A stretch of DNA of 64,000 nt, taken from contig CM067079.1 in assembly GCA_033980235.1 (NCBI GenBank), positions 25,686,658-25,750,657 of the forward strand, in the 5' to 3' direction. This stretch comes from Diadema setosum. Taxonomy: Eukaryota > Echinodermata > Echinoidea > Diadematoida > Diadematidae. Shown here piece by piece: positions 36,701-49,300 of this stretch. The notes beneath the pieces were generated by a model. The model saw nothing but the letters and a program-made list of their open reading frames with translations. It was not told the origin of the DNA and searched no databases. A program made the translations under genes and the position numbers. The first letter of the stretch is position 1. Every line of letters starts with the position of its first letter.

Positions 36701-38864
36701 ACAAAGTCAGCACACATACCTATGGGTTGGGAATCAGCATGGTAGGCAGAGGGTTGATATTTGTTGTTTGTATGCTGTGGTCAATGTCAAGGTTCAAGCC
36801 ATCCTGGTCAACATCTTCGGAGGGATCATGCAGTGCGACGTCATCGCACAGGGAATCATCGCGGCTGCCAACGAGCTCAACCTTAAAGTGCCCATAGTTG
36901 TCAGGTTACAAGGTGAGCATATTGGATGATGTTCGTTATTCCTTAGGTTCATTACTCTGAAGGTATGTTATTCCACAACACACACATTTTGTATACCTAG
37001 ATGTTTGTTCATCCAAAAATGAAATAGGGTGCGTTAATCTGATCATTTGTGGTGTTATTACAGTATTACATTCAGAATGAGAAATGTAACCGAGCATATT
37101 TGCCCCAGATCCAAAATGAAAATGCTTGCCACGTACTTGTGTTTAGCATGCACTCAGGATTTGTATACATCAGATTCTCTTTATGATGCAGACTTTTGGG
37201 ATTAACACGTGTCATGTTAAGATTGTGTTAGAAATCCAATTATAGTCACTGCAGTGATGTGAATAAATAACTCTTTCTCGTATTTGAAGAGGCAAGAGAG
37301 TATCTGCTCTGTGAATCTGTGAAAACTCACTGTCGGTATTTGGATACATTCCCGCTGATCATATGCTACATTAATTTTGACAAAACAATTTAGAATGGTA
37401 CAGTGATGATACGTTGCTACGCCATTTCTGTCATTGTTACAGATCTGTTGCTCTTACAAAATGGTCTTACAAGCTGGTCTTACAAAGTGGTCTTGAAAAC
37501 TGGTCTTACAAACTGGTCTTACAAACTCATGGGGTCATTCACATCGGCTTGATACTTGTGCTGAATATATTCATTGCTGCATGTTGGCTAACTCTTCTTT
37601 GTCACACTCGTTTATCTTGGTCAGGCACACAAGTGGACGAAGCCAAGGCCATTATAGCAGCTAGTGACCTCAGAATTTTGGCCTGCGATGACCTCGACGA
37701 AGCGGCCAAAATGGTGAGTGAGGCAACTGACCGTGTGATCTTGTAAAAGCCCAAAACCTCTGTGTTCATGCTTTTGTTGTTTGCAATGGGCACATTTGGT
37801 AATGCTAATATAAGAAAGCTATATCTCATTAAATGATGGGCAAATTGATGGTTATGAGGCCCTCATTTACTCTAAATTGTGTAGCATTTAGAAGATTGAT
37901 TGAAGGTTTTCATCATAAAGCCAGAAGAATTTATTCCTAACACAGTCTAAGGTAATCTAACACTCCACTTTATATTATTGCCAAGCTCTGTTACGAGCTT
38001 TCAGTACTTTAGCTAAATTTGACGTAAGTTGTGTAGTTAGCAAACCCACTCAGATGTAGCGATGTGCCTCAAACCAAAAGGAAGGCCATGCCATCACAAT
38101 TGACAAATATGTTAGTTTCCACAAATTAGTGCCAATCAGTGAAGAAAACACTAGAAGGATTAAGGGTATTCAGCAAACATTTCCACTTCTCTCTGTCTGG
38201 GGATGTGTGGATACAAATCAAAATTCATTGTAGACAAGTGGGTGAATCAGTGATATGTGAAGAAAACAGGACTATAGCTGGTCCCACTATGCGAAACTAT
38301 GCTTCGTATCACTACCCAGTGTGACCTCAAACTTCTTGAGAAGTTACCTGTGAGGCCTCCTTCTTAACTATGCATAGTTTTGTGTAGTGTGACCGTGCAT
38401 GGCTGAAACTTTGAGAGGTTTGTCACATGATGTTATAGGGTGCATTTTTGTACACTCAAGGAGGGCGCAGAGTGTTTGCCTGTGGGGGGGGGGGGGGGGC
38501 GTACGTGTTCAAGACCAAAACTTCTGTATTTTTGCATCACTGAAACTACTTGTAGTTTTGTCTTTTGTGTGACCTTGTGCTCAAACTTCTCGAAGTTATT
38601 CAAAAGTAAACTATCATTACCTCAGGGTAGTTTTGCATAGTGTGACCACAGCTAACAAGTTGCCATAATTTCAAGAAGGCTCACACTGTACCCCCGGTAA
38701 TCCCTTTGCCCATGTCTTACTCTGCATCAATCGTTGCTCCCTTCCAATCCAACATTTTTCGATCCCCCCCTCATTCTCCCTCCTCTCAGGTCGTCAGACT
38801 CTCCACCATCGTTGGCCTGGCCAAGGATGCCCAGGTCGACGTCAACTTCCAGCTCCCTCTTTGA
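24680..38864 (+). CDS. SUCLA2: Succinyl-CoA ligase [ADP-forming] subunit beta, mitochondrial (complete, 13 exons)
   Basis: Catalyses the citric-acid-cycle step succinyl-CoA + ADP + Pi to succinate + CoA + ATP, as a heterodimer with the alpha subunit in the mitochondrial matrix. Exons: 24680-24751, 27279-27447, 28598-28697, 30816-30906, 31302-31373, 32034-32136, 33062-33129, 33902-34001, 34653-34814, 36120-36262, 36792-36912, 37625-37713, 38790-38864. All joins keep frame, giving 454 residues against about 463 in human. Residues 1 to about 40 are an Arg-rich presequence ([18 protein letters not shown]). The ATP-grasp domain starts at RNLSIHEYM and carries GGRGKG (94-99) and EINPL (247-251). 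The CoA-ligase domain follows from VNGAGLAM (313 on) with [10 protein letters not shown] and the FGGIM loop. Wording such as NIGCL-like [16 protein letters not shown] and [10 protein letters not shown] matches the ADP-specific SUCLA2 rather than SUCLG2. No damage seen. Confidence 0.96.
24752..27278 (+). other. SUCLA2: SUCLA2 intron 1
   Basis: 2.5-kb GT-AG intron. Apart from the element at 25431-25862 it has no clear feature. Short CCCTAA-like and CCCTAAT runs near 27085-27160 are degenerate. Confidence 0.8.
25431..25862. mobile_element. TTAA-ended inverted-repeat element in SUCLA2 intron 1
   Basis: It starts TTAAAGGGGCATAGTCCCGG and ends CACGGGGACCATGCACCTTTAA. Same style of ends as families D, E and G, but a different interior. 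Confidence 0.5.
27279..27447 (+). CDS. SUCLA2: SUCLA2 exon 2
   Basis: Completes the presequence and starts the mature protein ([20 protein letters not shown]), the beginning of the ATP-grasp domain. Acceptor TCGTTTAG, donor G|gtaagg, phase 1. Confidence 0.93.
27484..27877. mobile_element. Family D element, copy 4, in SUCLA2 intron 2
   Basis: Full length, from TTAAAGGGGCGGTGTAG to CTTTACCACCCCTTTAA. It begins only 36 nt after the exon 2 boundary. Confidence 0.7.
28436..28545 (-). mobile_element. tRNA-like relic / SINE head in SUCLA2 intron 2
   Basis: On the minus strand GGGGCGAGGTGGCTCAGTGG (A-box-like) is followed about 40 nt later by CTCAGTTCAAGCC (B-box-like). It lacks a proper acceptor stem, so it is a SINE head or tRNA pseudogene. 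Confidence 0.45.
28598..28697 (+). CDS. SUCLA2: SUCLA2 exon 3: ATP-grasp nucleotide loop
   Basis: Encodes [20 protein letters not shown] and on through [12 protein letters not shown], the glycine-rich nucleotide-binding segment. Acceptor CCACAG, donor TC|gtgagt, phase 2. Confidence 0.95.
28774..28950. repeat. Palindromic element in SUCLA2 intron 3
   Basis: AAATGATGCACAGGATAGAG and GTGAAGGTGCGGCGCGC are mirrored by GCGCCGCACCTTCAC and ATAATCCTGTGCATCATTTG. The centre is CpG-rich. Confidence 0.55.
29298..29334. repeat. Perfect short palindrome
   Basis: CCAGGGAGGTGGAAGAG, three bases, then its inverse CTCTTCCACCTCCCTGG. It lies inside a larger CpG-rich patch of SUCLA2 intron 3. Confidence 0.6.
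29648..29732. mobile_element. Family J hairpin, copy 2
   Basis: TTAACCCAATGAGGATGGGC at the left; TATACTCGGGACTTGTCCTTAA at the right is the decayed inverse. Its final TTAA is the first TTAA of the next element. Confidence 0.55.
29729..30286 (-). mobile_element. TTAA-ended element, family G, copy 1, in SUCLA2 intron 3
   Basis: About 560 bp from TTAAAGGTAGGGGATACC to GGGATTCCCTACCTTTAA. Its inverse complement is found nearly intact at 35153-35714. No coding content. Confidence 0.7.
30816..30906 (+). CDS. SUCLA2: SUCLA2 exon 4
   Basis: Encodes [20 protein letters not shown] and [10 protein letters not shown] in the ATP-grasp domain. Acceptor TTTCCAG, donor TCT|gtgagt, phase 0. Confidence 0.94.
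31302..31373 (+). CDS. SUCLA2: SUCLA2 exon 5
   Basis: Exactly 24 codons, [20 protein letters not shown] plus RAFM, highly conserved in SUCLA2. Phase 0 at both ends. Confidence 0.94.
32034..32136 (+). CDS. SUCLA2: SUCLA2 exon 6
   Basis: Encodes [20 protein letters not shown] and [14 protein letters not shown]. Donor G|gtaaca, phase 1. Confidence 0.94.
32295..32496 (-). mobile_element. Family A element, copy 3, in SUCLA2 intron 6
   Basis: Reverse orientation. ATTGTAAAACACAG at the left, CCTTGTTTTGCAGTAT at the right, with ATGAAATTTTCGCGAATTGG inside. Confidence 0.6.
32632..32724. mobile_element. Family J hairpin, copy 3
   Basis: CCTGTTGAGGACGAG at the left and CTAGCCTTCAGTGGGTTAA at the right, with the CTGCCTGAGGATACTTGGG inner block. 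Confidence 0.5.
33062..33129 (+). CDS. SUCLA2: SUCLA2 exon 7
   Basis: Encodes [20 protein letters not shown] plus PQ. Donor CAG|gtgagt, phase 0. Confidence 0.93.
33902..34001 (+). CDS. SUCLA2: SUCLA2 exon 8: end of ATP-grasp domain
   Basis: Encodes [20 protein letters not shown] followed by [17 protein letters not shown] is the metal/nucleotide motif of the family. Donor G|gtaatg, phase 1. Confidence 0.95.
34127..34250. mobile_element. Family C fragment in SUCLA2 intron 8
   Basis: GTGCCTTCCTGCTATAACAA to GAGGGCCCCAAATT matches the first half of the family C copies, decayed. Confidence 0.35.
34377..34587 (+). mobile_element. Family A element, copy 4, in SUCLA2 intron 8
   Basis: TACTGTAAAACGAGGG to ATGTTTTACAGTA, colinear with copy 1. 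It ends 65 bp before exon 9. Confidence 0.7.
34653..34814 (+). CDS. SUCLA2: SUCLA2 exon 9
   Basis: Encodes [20 protein letters not shown], then [10 protein letters not shown] and [11 protein letters not shown]. It links the ATP-grasp and CoA-ligase domains. Donor G|gtgagt. Confidence 0.96.
   Translation, partial: SSAWTPRSTLTTTRRSARRRSTTCGTGPKRTRGRSSPPSTTSTTSASMATSVA
35153..35714 (+). mobile_element. Family G element, copy 2, in SUCLA2 intron 9
   Basis: TTAAAGGTAGGGAATCCC to GGTATCCCCTACCTTTAA, the reverse complement of copy 1. It sits between AGAATGAGAAGGGCG and CGCCCTTATCATTCT, so it lies at the centre of an older inverted repeat. Confidence 0.7.
36120..36262 (+). CDS. SUCLA2: SUCLA2 exon 10: start of CoA-ligase domain
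   Basis: Encodes [20 protein letters not shown] and [20 protein letters not shown]. Acceptor after a C/T-rich tract, donor AAG|gtgagt. Confidence 0.96.
36426..36635 (+). mobile_element. Family A element, copy 5, in SUCLA2 intron 10
   Basis: Colinear with copy 1 (GAATTTCGGGAGAGTCAAGA onward) and ends CTTACTTTACAGTA. Confidence 0.6.
36792..36912 (+). CDS. SUCLA2: SUCLA2 exon 11
   Basis: Encodes [40 protein letters not shown]. The acceptor (CAATGTCAAG) lacks a close pyrimidine tract and is the weakest in the gene, but protein continuity fixes it. Donor G|gtgagc. Confidence 0.94.
36925..37055. mobile_element. Family B repeat, copy 3 (degenerate)
   Basis: ATGTTCGTTATTCCTTAGG and later GGGTGCGTTAATCTGATC match the left part of copy 1. 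It begins 12 nt after exon 11. Confidence 0.45.
37625..37713 (+). CDS. SUCLA2: SUCLA2 exon 12
   Basis: Encodes [20 protein letters not shown] and [10 protein letters not shown]. Donor ATG|gtgagt, phase 0. Confidence 0.95.
38790..38864 (+). CDS. SUCLA2: SUCLA2 exon 13: C-terminus
   Basis: Encodes [20 protein letters not shown] and QLPL, then TGA 38862-38864. Strong C/T-rich acceptor. Confidence 0.95.
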   Translation, partial: VVRLSTIVGLAKDAQVDVNFQLPL

Positions 38865-40155
38865 GAAGGAGGACGACAAGGAGGAAATGACGAAGCACAA
38901 AATTATCAGATGTTTTATTGATTCACTTTGAGATAGTTCATAGGAAACCTGTGTGTATTATATGAGTACTCTTTCCATCGTTTCCTGCCCAATCGCAATG
39001 TCTACGTATTGTTTTTTTATCACTCTGGAATACAAGTTCTGTAACTTAGCTGAAATTTTGTTTCCCTCAGAAATTTTACTTTTTGGTGAAGTCGCTACGA
39101 TTTTTCATTTCAGTATTTAACGCCTCTTCCCTTTCAACTTTGAACATCCAATACGTGAACCATGTGCTCGCTCTTATCATCCTCACATGCCCTGAATTAA
39201 GTTCTAGTTGAAAACGTAAACAACTTTTCTCTTAATAGAGTAAAATTGGAGAATTCATACTCACAGGGTGTATTTAGCAGAAGAAAACAACTACTACTTT
39301 CAAGATTGCTCATATTGATAATGACTGTCATCTGTTTCAAAGTAATGACTTGCAGACTTCTGAAATGGGTTTTGTAAAAAGTTCATGAAAATCTGCCTGG
39401 CATCTACTGTGAATCTTTCGAGTTTATGATTTGATTTCTTCTTAGGGCCAAACATAGAAAGCCTTGGCATGTTTTCATCAAAGTAATCGCTTGCGAACCA
39501 ATTGCCACTGGAAAATCCACAACACAAAGTTTTGTGTCAATCTGTAGAGTAGCATGTATCCGAGTTTTGCACAGGGTATGGGGGAAGAGATTTGACATTT
39601 TATTTATCCATTTCGGCAATCTCAGAATTGCCTCCATTTCCACTATTTCTGAGCAAAAAGGAAAAACAAAAAGAAGAAATGGAGACCTTGAAATTAAATG
39701 TATAAAAAGCCTATTCATGAATTGCATTATCATATCCACATAGAAAGGTGGAAAAAGGGAGACTTCACGCATCAGATGGGTTTTGTTGCGTGACTGTGCA
39801 TGTGAATCTGCCATCCCCATGGCCTTCTTCACGCAAGAAGTGAAATATATGTGGGTATCATCGTGTATGTATATGTATTATATTATATAACGTGCAGTGG
39901 TTCATGGGACTGTAAACTGTTGAGGCAGCCCGTCTGTTCAAATGAGACTGGCTTTAACGATTGATGAGAGAGATCGGTTGTGGAGTGAATCTGTGCATTA
40001 CGTCTTTATTATAGGACCGACTCTGTTTTTCCGCCGCAGTGTTGTAATGTATGTGGGGGCCGCACACAGCATGGTGCTGTTGCGACTGTTTAATATGCAA
40101 AACGCCCCCTTGTGGGCGATGACAGAGGATTGAATAAAATGAGTTTATCTATGAG
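38865..40155 (+). other. SUCLA2: SUCLA2 3' UTR and polyadenylation signal
   Basis: The only clear AATAAA downstream is at 40133-40138, giving a 3' UTR of about 1.3 kb if used. The UTR itself has no recognisable element. Confidence 0.5.
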
Positions 40156-40306
40156 AAGTGTGTGACAAAATCTCCTATTTTTTACACCGTTCCTAAAACA
40201 TCTTAAAGAATGTGTCTGCTGGTGTCGGAGAGAGAATGTATGAAGATGAATAGTGTGACAGATTGGAATATATGTTTTGATATGTTGTGTATGATACCTT
40301 TATGTA

Positions 40307-40314
<8 letters not shown>

Positions 40315-40343
<29 letters not shown>
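40315..40343. repeat. (TA)n microsatellite left of the palindrome
   Basis: About 28 bp of TA following a short GT run. Confidence 0.8.
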
Positions 40344-40378
40344 CTTGGAATTTTCCACGTGTTGGACTTCGAATGTTG

Positions 40379-42557
<2,179 letters not shown>

Positions 42558-44906
42558 GATCACACGAGCAAAGAGAGTTAAGGGTTTGGGACGAACACCG
42601 ATCTAGGGCTTTCAATAGCTCAAAGTTTTCGCCATTTATTATTTGTTTCTGGTCAGTTTTCCCTTTCTTTTATAGAGAGAGAGAGAGAGAGGAATGCATT
42701 AAATGCCAATTGCCTTGATTGGAGCAACTACAATATATATATATATGTATCACTATATATACATACCAAATATACATACATACAACATACACACACATAT
42801 ATACATACAGACACACATACATACAAACACACATATATATATTCACATGTGTAATACATTATACTGAGATATAAAAGCATATGTTCACCTTGGCACGATC
42901 TTCCGAACTACGATCTCAATTTTTCATATCAAAAAAAAAAAAATACTGCAATAAACACACAACACAGACATCAATGAAATGCAGACATAATAATTTGTAT
43001 GAGAGAATGAATCATTTTTCTTAAGCTTGGAAAATGCACAATACGGATGTGACAATGAGTGTAACAAATGTAGCATATTCACATTACACAATGCCTGACA
43101 AGAGTTTATGCCTGACCTCCTGCTTTTAACCTGTATAGGCAGTGTGACCATTACACACGTCTTTGTCCTTTGCCAATCATTCAACTTGGAAAGTCACAGA
43201 AAATGTATGATCATTGAGATATAAGTTTTGATCGATTTTATAACCTGGCATTGTCCTATATTGTAGTTGGCTCAAAGTGAAGTAAAGTAAGGTAAGAGTT
43301 TCTTTATCTACTTGTGTAAACATTATATCAATATTACACACAATCCTGAATCTTTCTGCTGGTTTCTTTACTGCACAAATCTTCACCACAACTGATAAGA
43401 ACAGTGACGAAAGCAAGAGAATATTAAGCAGAAGGTTAAAGGCTGAGATGTGTCTCCCTCGAGATCATAATTGCTGATCTGTAATTCAACAAATATGTCG
43501 TAAGAAAAAAGGAACCATGGAACTCGAACCTATCATCTAAAATTCACATCTCAAGGACAGTGACCATGCCCTCCGTTCAGAGCTGAATATGAATACTGAA
43601 AAACAAAAAAATCTTGATCTTATAGCTGAAGTTTGGGGTTTTGTCTTCTAAAAAAAAAAATAAACAAACACAAGAATGTCTTCTGTAATGCTTTGAGGAA
43701 TTACAGTTCTGACAGAGTCATTAATCTAAGTTAGTCATGCATAGTGTCGAGAACATAAATAAACAAGTGGGAGAATTTCACTGATGTCAATGCATACATA
43801 CTAAGATCACAATACATATGAATGAGTGCATACTTCTATGATTTATAGAATACCTTGCAATACATCATCAGCAATATGTACATGTATCTGTACGAAAATA
43901 GCTTGTTTACAGACTCAACCTGAACCTTTACTGGTGATAGCAGGTTTGTGCTTTGCAATTGCAAATATAAATTTTACATACCCTTGATGAAAGGGGTTGC
44001 ATTTCTTACACTATTCTGCCCTACTTTGGCAAAAGGAAGCAAGTGACAAAAGTGACACTTCTTGTAAAAGAGCAAAATGTGTCTGTCATTTACACCGACG
44101 TCAATGGACTATCATGATGTCTTATCTAACACATCTCTTACTAGGATGAGTGTTTCTGCATGAAATTTGGCCTGTAAGAAGAGCTCATGTGAATTATGAA
44201 AACATCAATAACTCAAATTCGGATGGTATGTCACTTGCTTCCTTTTGCCAAAGTAGGGCAGTATTGTACACATGTGAAATGGTCATAGTACTTAGCAATA
44301 CAATACTGAGTTCTATTGATACATGTGTACACAGCTGCTAGACACAGATGGTCTTTGATCAAGATGTTAATCTTGCATTACATGCAAACACTGCACATAA
44401 CGTAATTAAAAGTAAATCAAGCTCAAGCTTTCTAGGTTTGTGTTTGCAGGCAAAACAATCAGCTCTCATTCTACAGAATAACTCAAGTCAATTGGGTATG
44501 CCATGATCAGTGCAATACACAATCACTAAGACCTTTCCCCATCACTTTGTCTGCCCTTTAAAAGAAGTCTAGAATCAAATCAAAGTTAACCTCACCAAAG
44601 GTGACCTTGCAAAAGTCGAAATATCCGCTGAATTCTTCTCTGAATGGATATCAACATGTGTACATTCTTTTGTGTAAGTTAAAATTCCAGGTAAGTCAAT
44701 AAAGGATTTACTCCAGTCCCTTTGGATTTAAATGAGGCGAGGTTGACCATAGTTGCTATAAATCCACCTTTGTACAGTCTAGAATAGGCACGACCATCTA
44801 GCCTAAAATCTATAAACATGAGTCAATGCGTTGTAGATACACAAAACCAAAAAGATTCTTCACCCAACGATGCACACAAACTGAACGTCATCATTGTCTT
44901 TATAAA
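42558..44906. other. Intergenic between SUCLA2 and the adhesion GPCR
   Basis: It holds (GA)n at about 42676-42692, (TACA)n-like runs at 42740-42850, and otherwise unremarkable AT-rich DNA. A B-box-like GGTTCGAGTTCC (minus strand, near 43515) is not backed by a tRNA fold. No gene. Confidence 0.45.
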
Positions 44907-46233
44907 CTAGAAATGTCGCTATGGCGACTGATGCCTCCGCCATAATGCATGATTCTCCCAATAGGCGTATAGTACAATGTCTTCACAATGTGTGATCCAT
45001 GACAGTTTCACTTAACTGGCAAAATATTGAAATGACATGTTTGTCAGAAATGTCTTGAACTGGGTTTGCTATAATTTTCTAAGAGTGCAGGTACACATAT
45101 TTGGGGAATTTTGGGGAAGTTTATGCATTGAGTAATTTCCAAGGTATGACGAAAGAGTGTGATGATGGTACAAAATAGATTCTTTTTTTTGTGTGTGTGT
45201 GTGTGTTTTCTTTTTTTCTTTTTTTTTTTTTTTTTGGGGGGGGGGGGGGGGGCATTGAAACCTGGCCTTTGACCCTTAACCTTTGACCTTCTGGCTGGAA
45301 ATTTCCCGGAGAATCTCCATTAGGTAATGCATGTATTAAGTTTTGAAACTAATAATACAAGCATTGCATATACTAGTATATGAGGGAAATAGTAAAATTT
45401 TGAGGAGTTGGCCTTGACCTTTGACCCCTAACTATTGACCCATGACCCCTAAATTCCCTAGATAATCCCTGCCAGACAGTACATGCATATGTACCAAATT
45501 CCACGAAGATACATTGAACCATTTGCAAGAAAAGTGATATTGCAACATTTTCACCTAACCTTTGACCTTTTGACCTTTCACCTTATGACATGAAACTCTC
45601 TCTGGAGAATCTTTATGCAGTAGTACATGTCCACACCAAGTTTCAAGAAAATACCTTTGGGCATTGCATAGATATGGGGGAAATTGCAACATTTGTAGCA
45701 TTTGACCTTGACCTTTTGACCTTTGACCTCTTGCCAATGTCACTAAAATCTACTCAACTAATTGTCCCATCATACATCATCCTTGGACCAAGTTTGGTGA
45801 AAGCTGCTTCATCCAGTTTTGAGTTATCACGTAAACAGATAAATTTTAGGATTTGACCTTGATCTTTGACCTTTGACCTCTGTCTGATTTCACTGAAAAA
45901 TTAATCAAGTAATTGTCCCATCATACATCATCCTCAAACAAAGTTTGGTGAAATTTGCTCCATCCAGTCTTGAGTTATCGCGTAAACGGATACAATTTCA
46001 TGATTTGACCTTGACCTTTGACCTTTGACCTTTAGCCGATTTCACTCAAAATCTAATCAAATAATTGCCCCATCATACTTCATACTTGGACCAAGTTTGG
46101 TAAAATTCCAGTAAATATTACTCAAGTTATCGCGTAAACGAAAGCGGACGGACGTACGTACGGACGTACGTACGGACGGACAGACAACCCGAAAACATAA
46201 TGCCTCCGGCACCACTTCGTGGCGGAGGCATAA
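44907..46233. mobile_element. TGACCT-rich element, family H, copy 1
   Basis: It starts CTAGAAATGTCGCTATGGCG and ACTGATGCCTCCGCCATAAT and ends with a hairpin GCCTCCGGCACCACTTCGTG / GGCGGAGGCATAA after an (ACGG/ACGT)n tract. The inside has many TGACCTTTGACCT repeats. About 1.3 kb, no transposase frame. Confidence 0.65.
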
Positions 46234-46364
46234 TAAAGAGGTCCAGCAACATACAGAAAGACTTCAAGAAATGCTGAGGTATCCGCATTCTGGATAGAAT
46301 GATTGGACGGAATGGACGGAGAGCAGTGGTTTCCTCAAGACACGACAGCATGCACTACCTCCCA

Positions 46365-46387
46365 TCATGTCTCCTCAAATGCCACTT
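46365..46387 (-). CDS. Adhesion GPCR exon T: last residues (possible)
   Basis: Acceptor CGTTGCAG, then the frame from exon S gives VAFEET and TGA (46365-46367). Very short, so this end is a proposal. It would place the 3' UTR over the family H element. Confidence 0.35.
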
Positions 46388-49300
46388 CTGCAACGAATGG
46401 GAACAAAAATTACATAAACAGTAAGATGGATTCTTGCAACATATCATAGAGATGATGCAACACATGAAGTAATTTTGCAATTACATACTGTAAAGCATGA
46501 CATTTTTGCCAATTGCTGCTGGCAATTCAATACACATAGTGTAGACATTCAAAGAACTTTTACATGCGTTTTAATTTCGTCAATCTTGGCTATAACAAAG
46601 CATGTGAAACAAAAATGCACCTGAAATTTATGATTTTACAGTAGTCACTTTTCTTGCCTGAAATTATTATCTCTTTGTTTTTTCAAACCCTGCTACAACA
46701 AACATTGGCCATAACAACGTGATTTTACTTGTCCAAAGGAGTCTGCTATTATCATACATTATTATATCATACATCTCCATGCTCATAAATATGAAAATAG
46801 TGGACTAATATAATCATTGTGCAGAGGTTGCTACGTTATTACTAGAATAAACAACAGGCAACAACTTATACTCAGCTCGCATACTAACTTAACATTTGGG
46901 TTTATCTGACTTACTTGATAGATTCAGTGGTTCCACTTTCGTTGATCCTTTACTCAGCTTCATTGCTATCTACAAATCCAAACAATAAGTGATGACAAGG
47001 ATGTCAGTTCACAGTGGGTTACACAGAAAGACCAAAATCACAGAATATGATGATATCTTTTTTTCATTACATGATACAACTTCTGAAAAGGGAGATTTGA
47101 TTGAGTCAAGCCAGTATCAACAAGAATCACTTCGGTCCTTCAACAAAGGCACTCATTCAAACTTTTAAAAGGAATCGTTTTCATTGTTCCAATAAAAATT
47201 AAGATGAAAGTTGTATGGTCTGAAACACTTTGAGGGGTGCCCTGTGCAAATTCAAAAGGAGGAATCTGCAAGAAAGATGATTCTTGATTAAATACTGATC
47301 CAACAAAGTCTCTGTGTCAAAATTCAATTTCACAAAACAACACAAAAGTATCTCGTCTCTCTATGGAAGGAAAAGATAATTACTGCTTCAAATGGCAACT
47401 TAGAGAGTATTGCATGCCAAAATGTAAGTCTCTTTCATAGTCATATTGATAGGAAGAAAGCTTAAAATGCTTGAATTTAAAAATGTATTCATTAGTTTAG
47501 GATGAGACAGTTTTTCATGATGTTGCTGCCATGGCAACAACCTACCTCATCACCGAGGCTAGATCTCTTGGACACCTTGCTGTCCCGTTTCACTGGAGCT
47601 TTATCCACGAAGGCCCTTGTCGTTCGCAGGGCTACCGATGTCTCGGTCGTCGAGGCCAGCGTGGATCGTCGACGTCCGTGTCGACGGTACTTGGACCTGA
47701 AGGCTTTCTTCACCTTGTGAGGTGTAAGAAATTAAAGGTGTTGATACTTTCACCACTCGTTAAACACTTACAATACTGTGGGGTGGTTTGTGGTAGGATT
47801 GCTGTAGGCACATAATTTTTCAAACAGCCAGGCTATGTGATAGACTTACAGCAGGAGTTAGTATCAAAATTAACATTTGCCTCGGCAACAGTATGAAATC
47901 TTCAGAACTTATCAACCGTCACTAAGGAGAATGCAGTCTTTCTAGGTTATCATGGATATTTTCTTTTGAGTTTTGAGTCTGGTCCCAAACAATCACATGA
48001 CAGGGTGAAAATTGAGTGGGTACCTCCATTCTTTTTTCAAAAAATGTATAGATATGTTTGTTTAAATAATGCCTCATTTTGTAATGACTGCAAACATGAA
48101 CATGTTGTTCCCTGCTATTTGTGTATCATTTCATAAAATGCATGTCATTTTTAAATATTTTCTGTACATTCTGTTGGAAAAAAAAAGTGAAAATAAAGTT
48201 TGAAAAGAATTGAATTGAACTGAACTGAATTATGCCATAATGTCCCTCTCAGCTTGTTTACATTTCTTGCAATTTTTTTTCCATCTGTTCATGTTGACAT
48301 TGTTGAGAGATATTGATATACTCTAAAAGTTAGATGGAAGGACACCAACCTCTTCATTCATGACACAGTGTAGGATGAAGATGAAAACACCCTGACAAGA
48401 CAAAAAAAGAGATCACTGTATGGTCAAAGACGTCAAAATACAAATGCACAGTCAATCTCTGCTTAGGTCAACTTCCCATAGGTTGAATAATCGTCCGAGG
48501 TCTATTGAAGTCTATTGTCCTGGATCTAACCGTCAATGAAAAGAGATTGTGTACTCTTTTACTAATCCATACTTCGCCACATTCACCTCCATGTGGGATT
48601 GTCTCAGTGTTTCACCTTAATGGATTTTCCTTATAATGAGACATTTGTTTGTTTGTTTGTTTGTTTGTTTTTTGTGGGGGGATCAACTTAAAAGATGTAA
48701 AATTGTATAAGAAGTCACGGCTAAGTTCACTGGCACATAAACTGTTTGAAAATTAAAACAAACAATACAGTAGGCTCTATATGCCTGAGGACAAAGCTTG
48801 AAACATTGTCAATTCTCACAACAGACATTCAGTTTTTAATGTTTCATACACAGCCTTTATACCATGTTGTAATTTTGATAATGAAACGTTATATAACTCG
48901 GGTTCACTTTCAAGACTACTGAGATAGACTGCACATGTAAAGAGCGCCCTCTGGACGTACCTGGAGGGAGTTGAAGATGACAAACATGTAGGTGAAGAAG
49001 AGCGAGGTGTCGTAGGACGAGAGGAGACCAAAGATCCATGTGAACCCGAGGAGAGGCTGCAGCATGAGAATGGCACGCACTCCAGCCCTGGAGGAAAACC
49101 AACAGAATACATGATATGGATGAGAGAGTGTTTTCAAGGCAACTACATGGTCTAAGGGCAAAGGTCAAGGTCTGCATCTAAGGTCAAGTGTTGCAAAAAC
49201 TTCAAAATCTGACAGAACTACATGATATTTTATACATGTAGATGATAATAAAAACAAAATTGAAATCCATGGTGCAAATGTCTGATAACACTCCCCGGAT

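Noticed and set aside
43505..43590. Possible tRNA on the minus strand (GGTTCGAGTTCC)
   Set aside because: No acceptor or anticodon stem and no convincing A box.
47502..47815. Plus-strand frames of 72 and 94 codons
   Set aside because: They are antisense to exon R of the adhesion GPCR, whose coding sense is supported by TM7 continuity.
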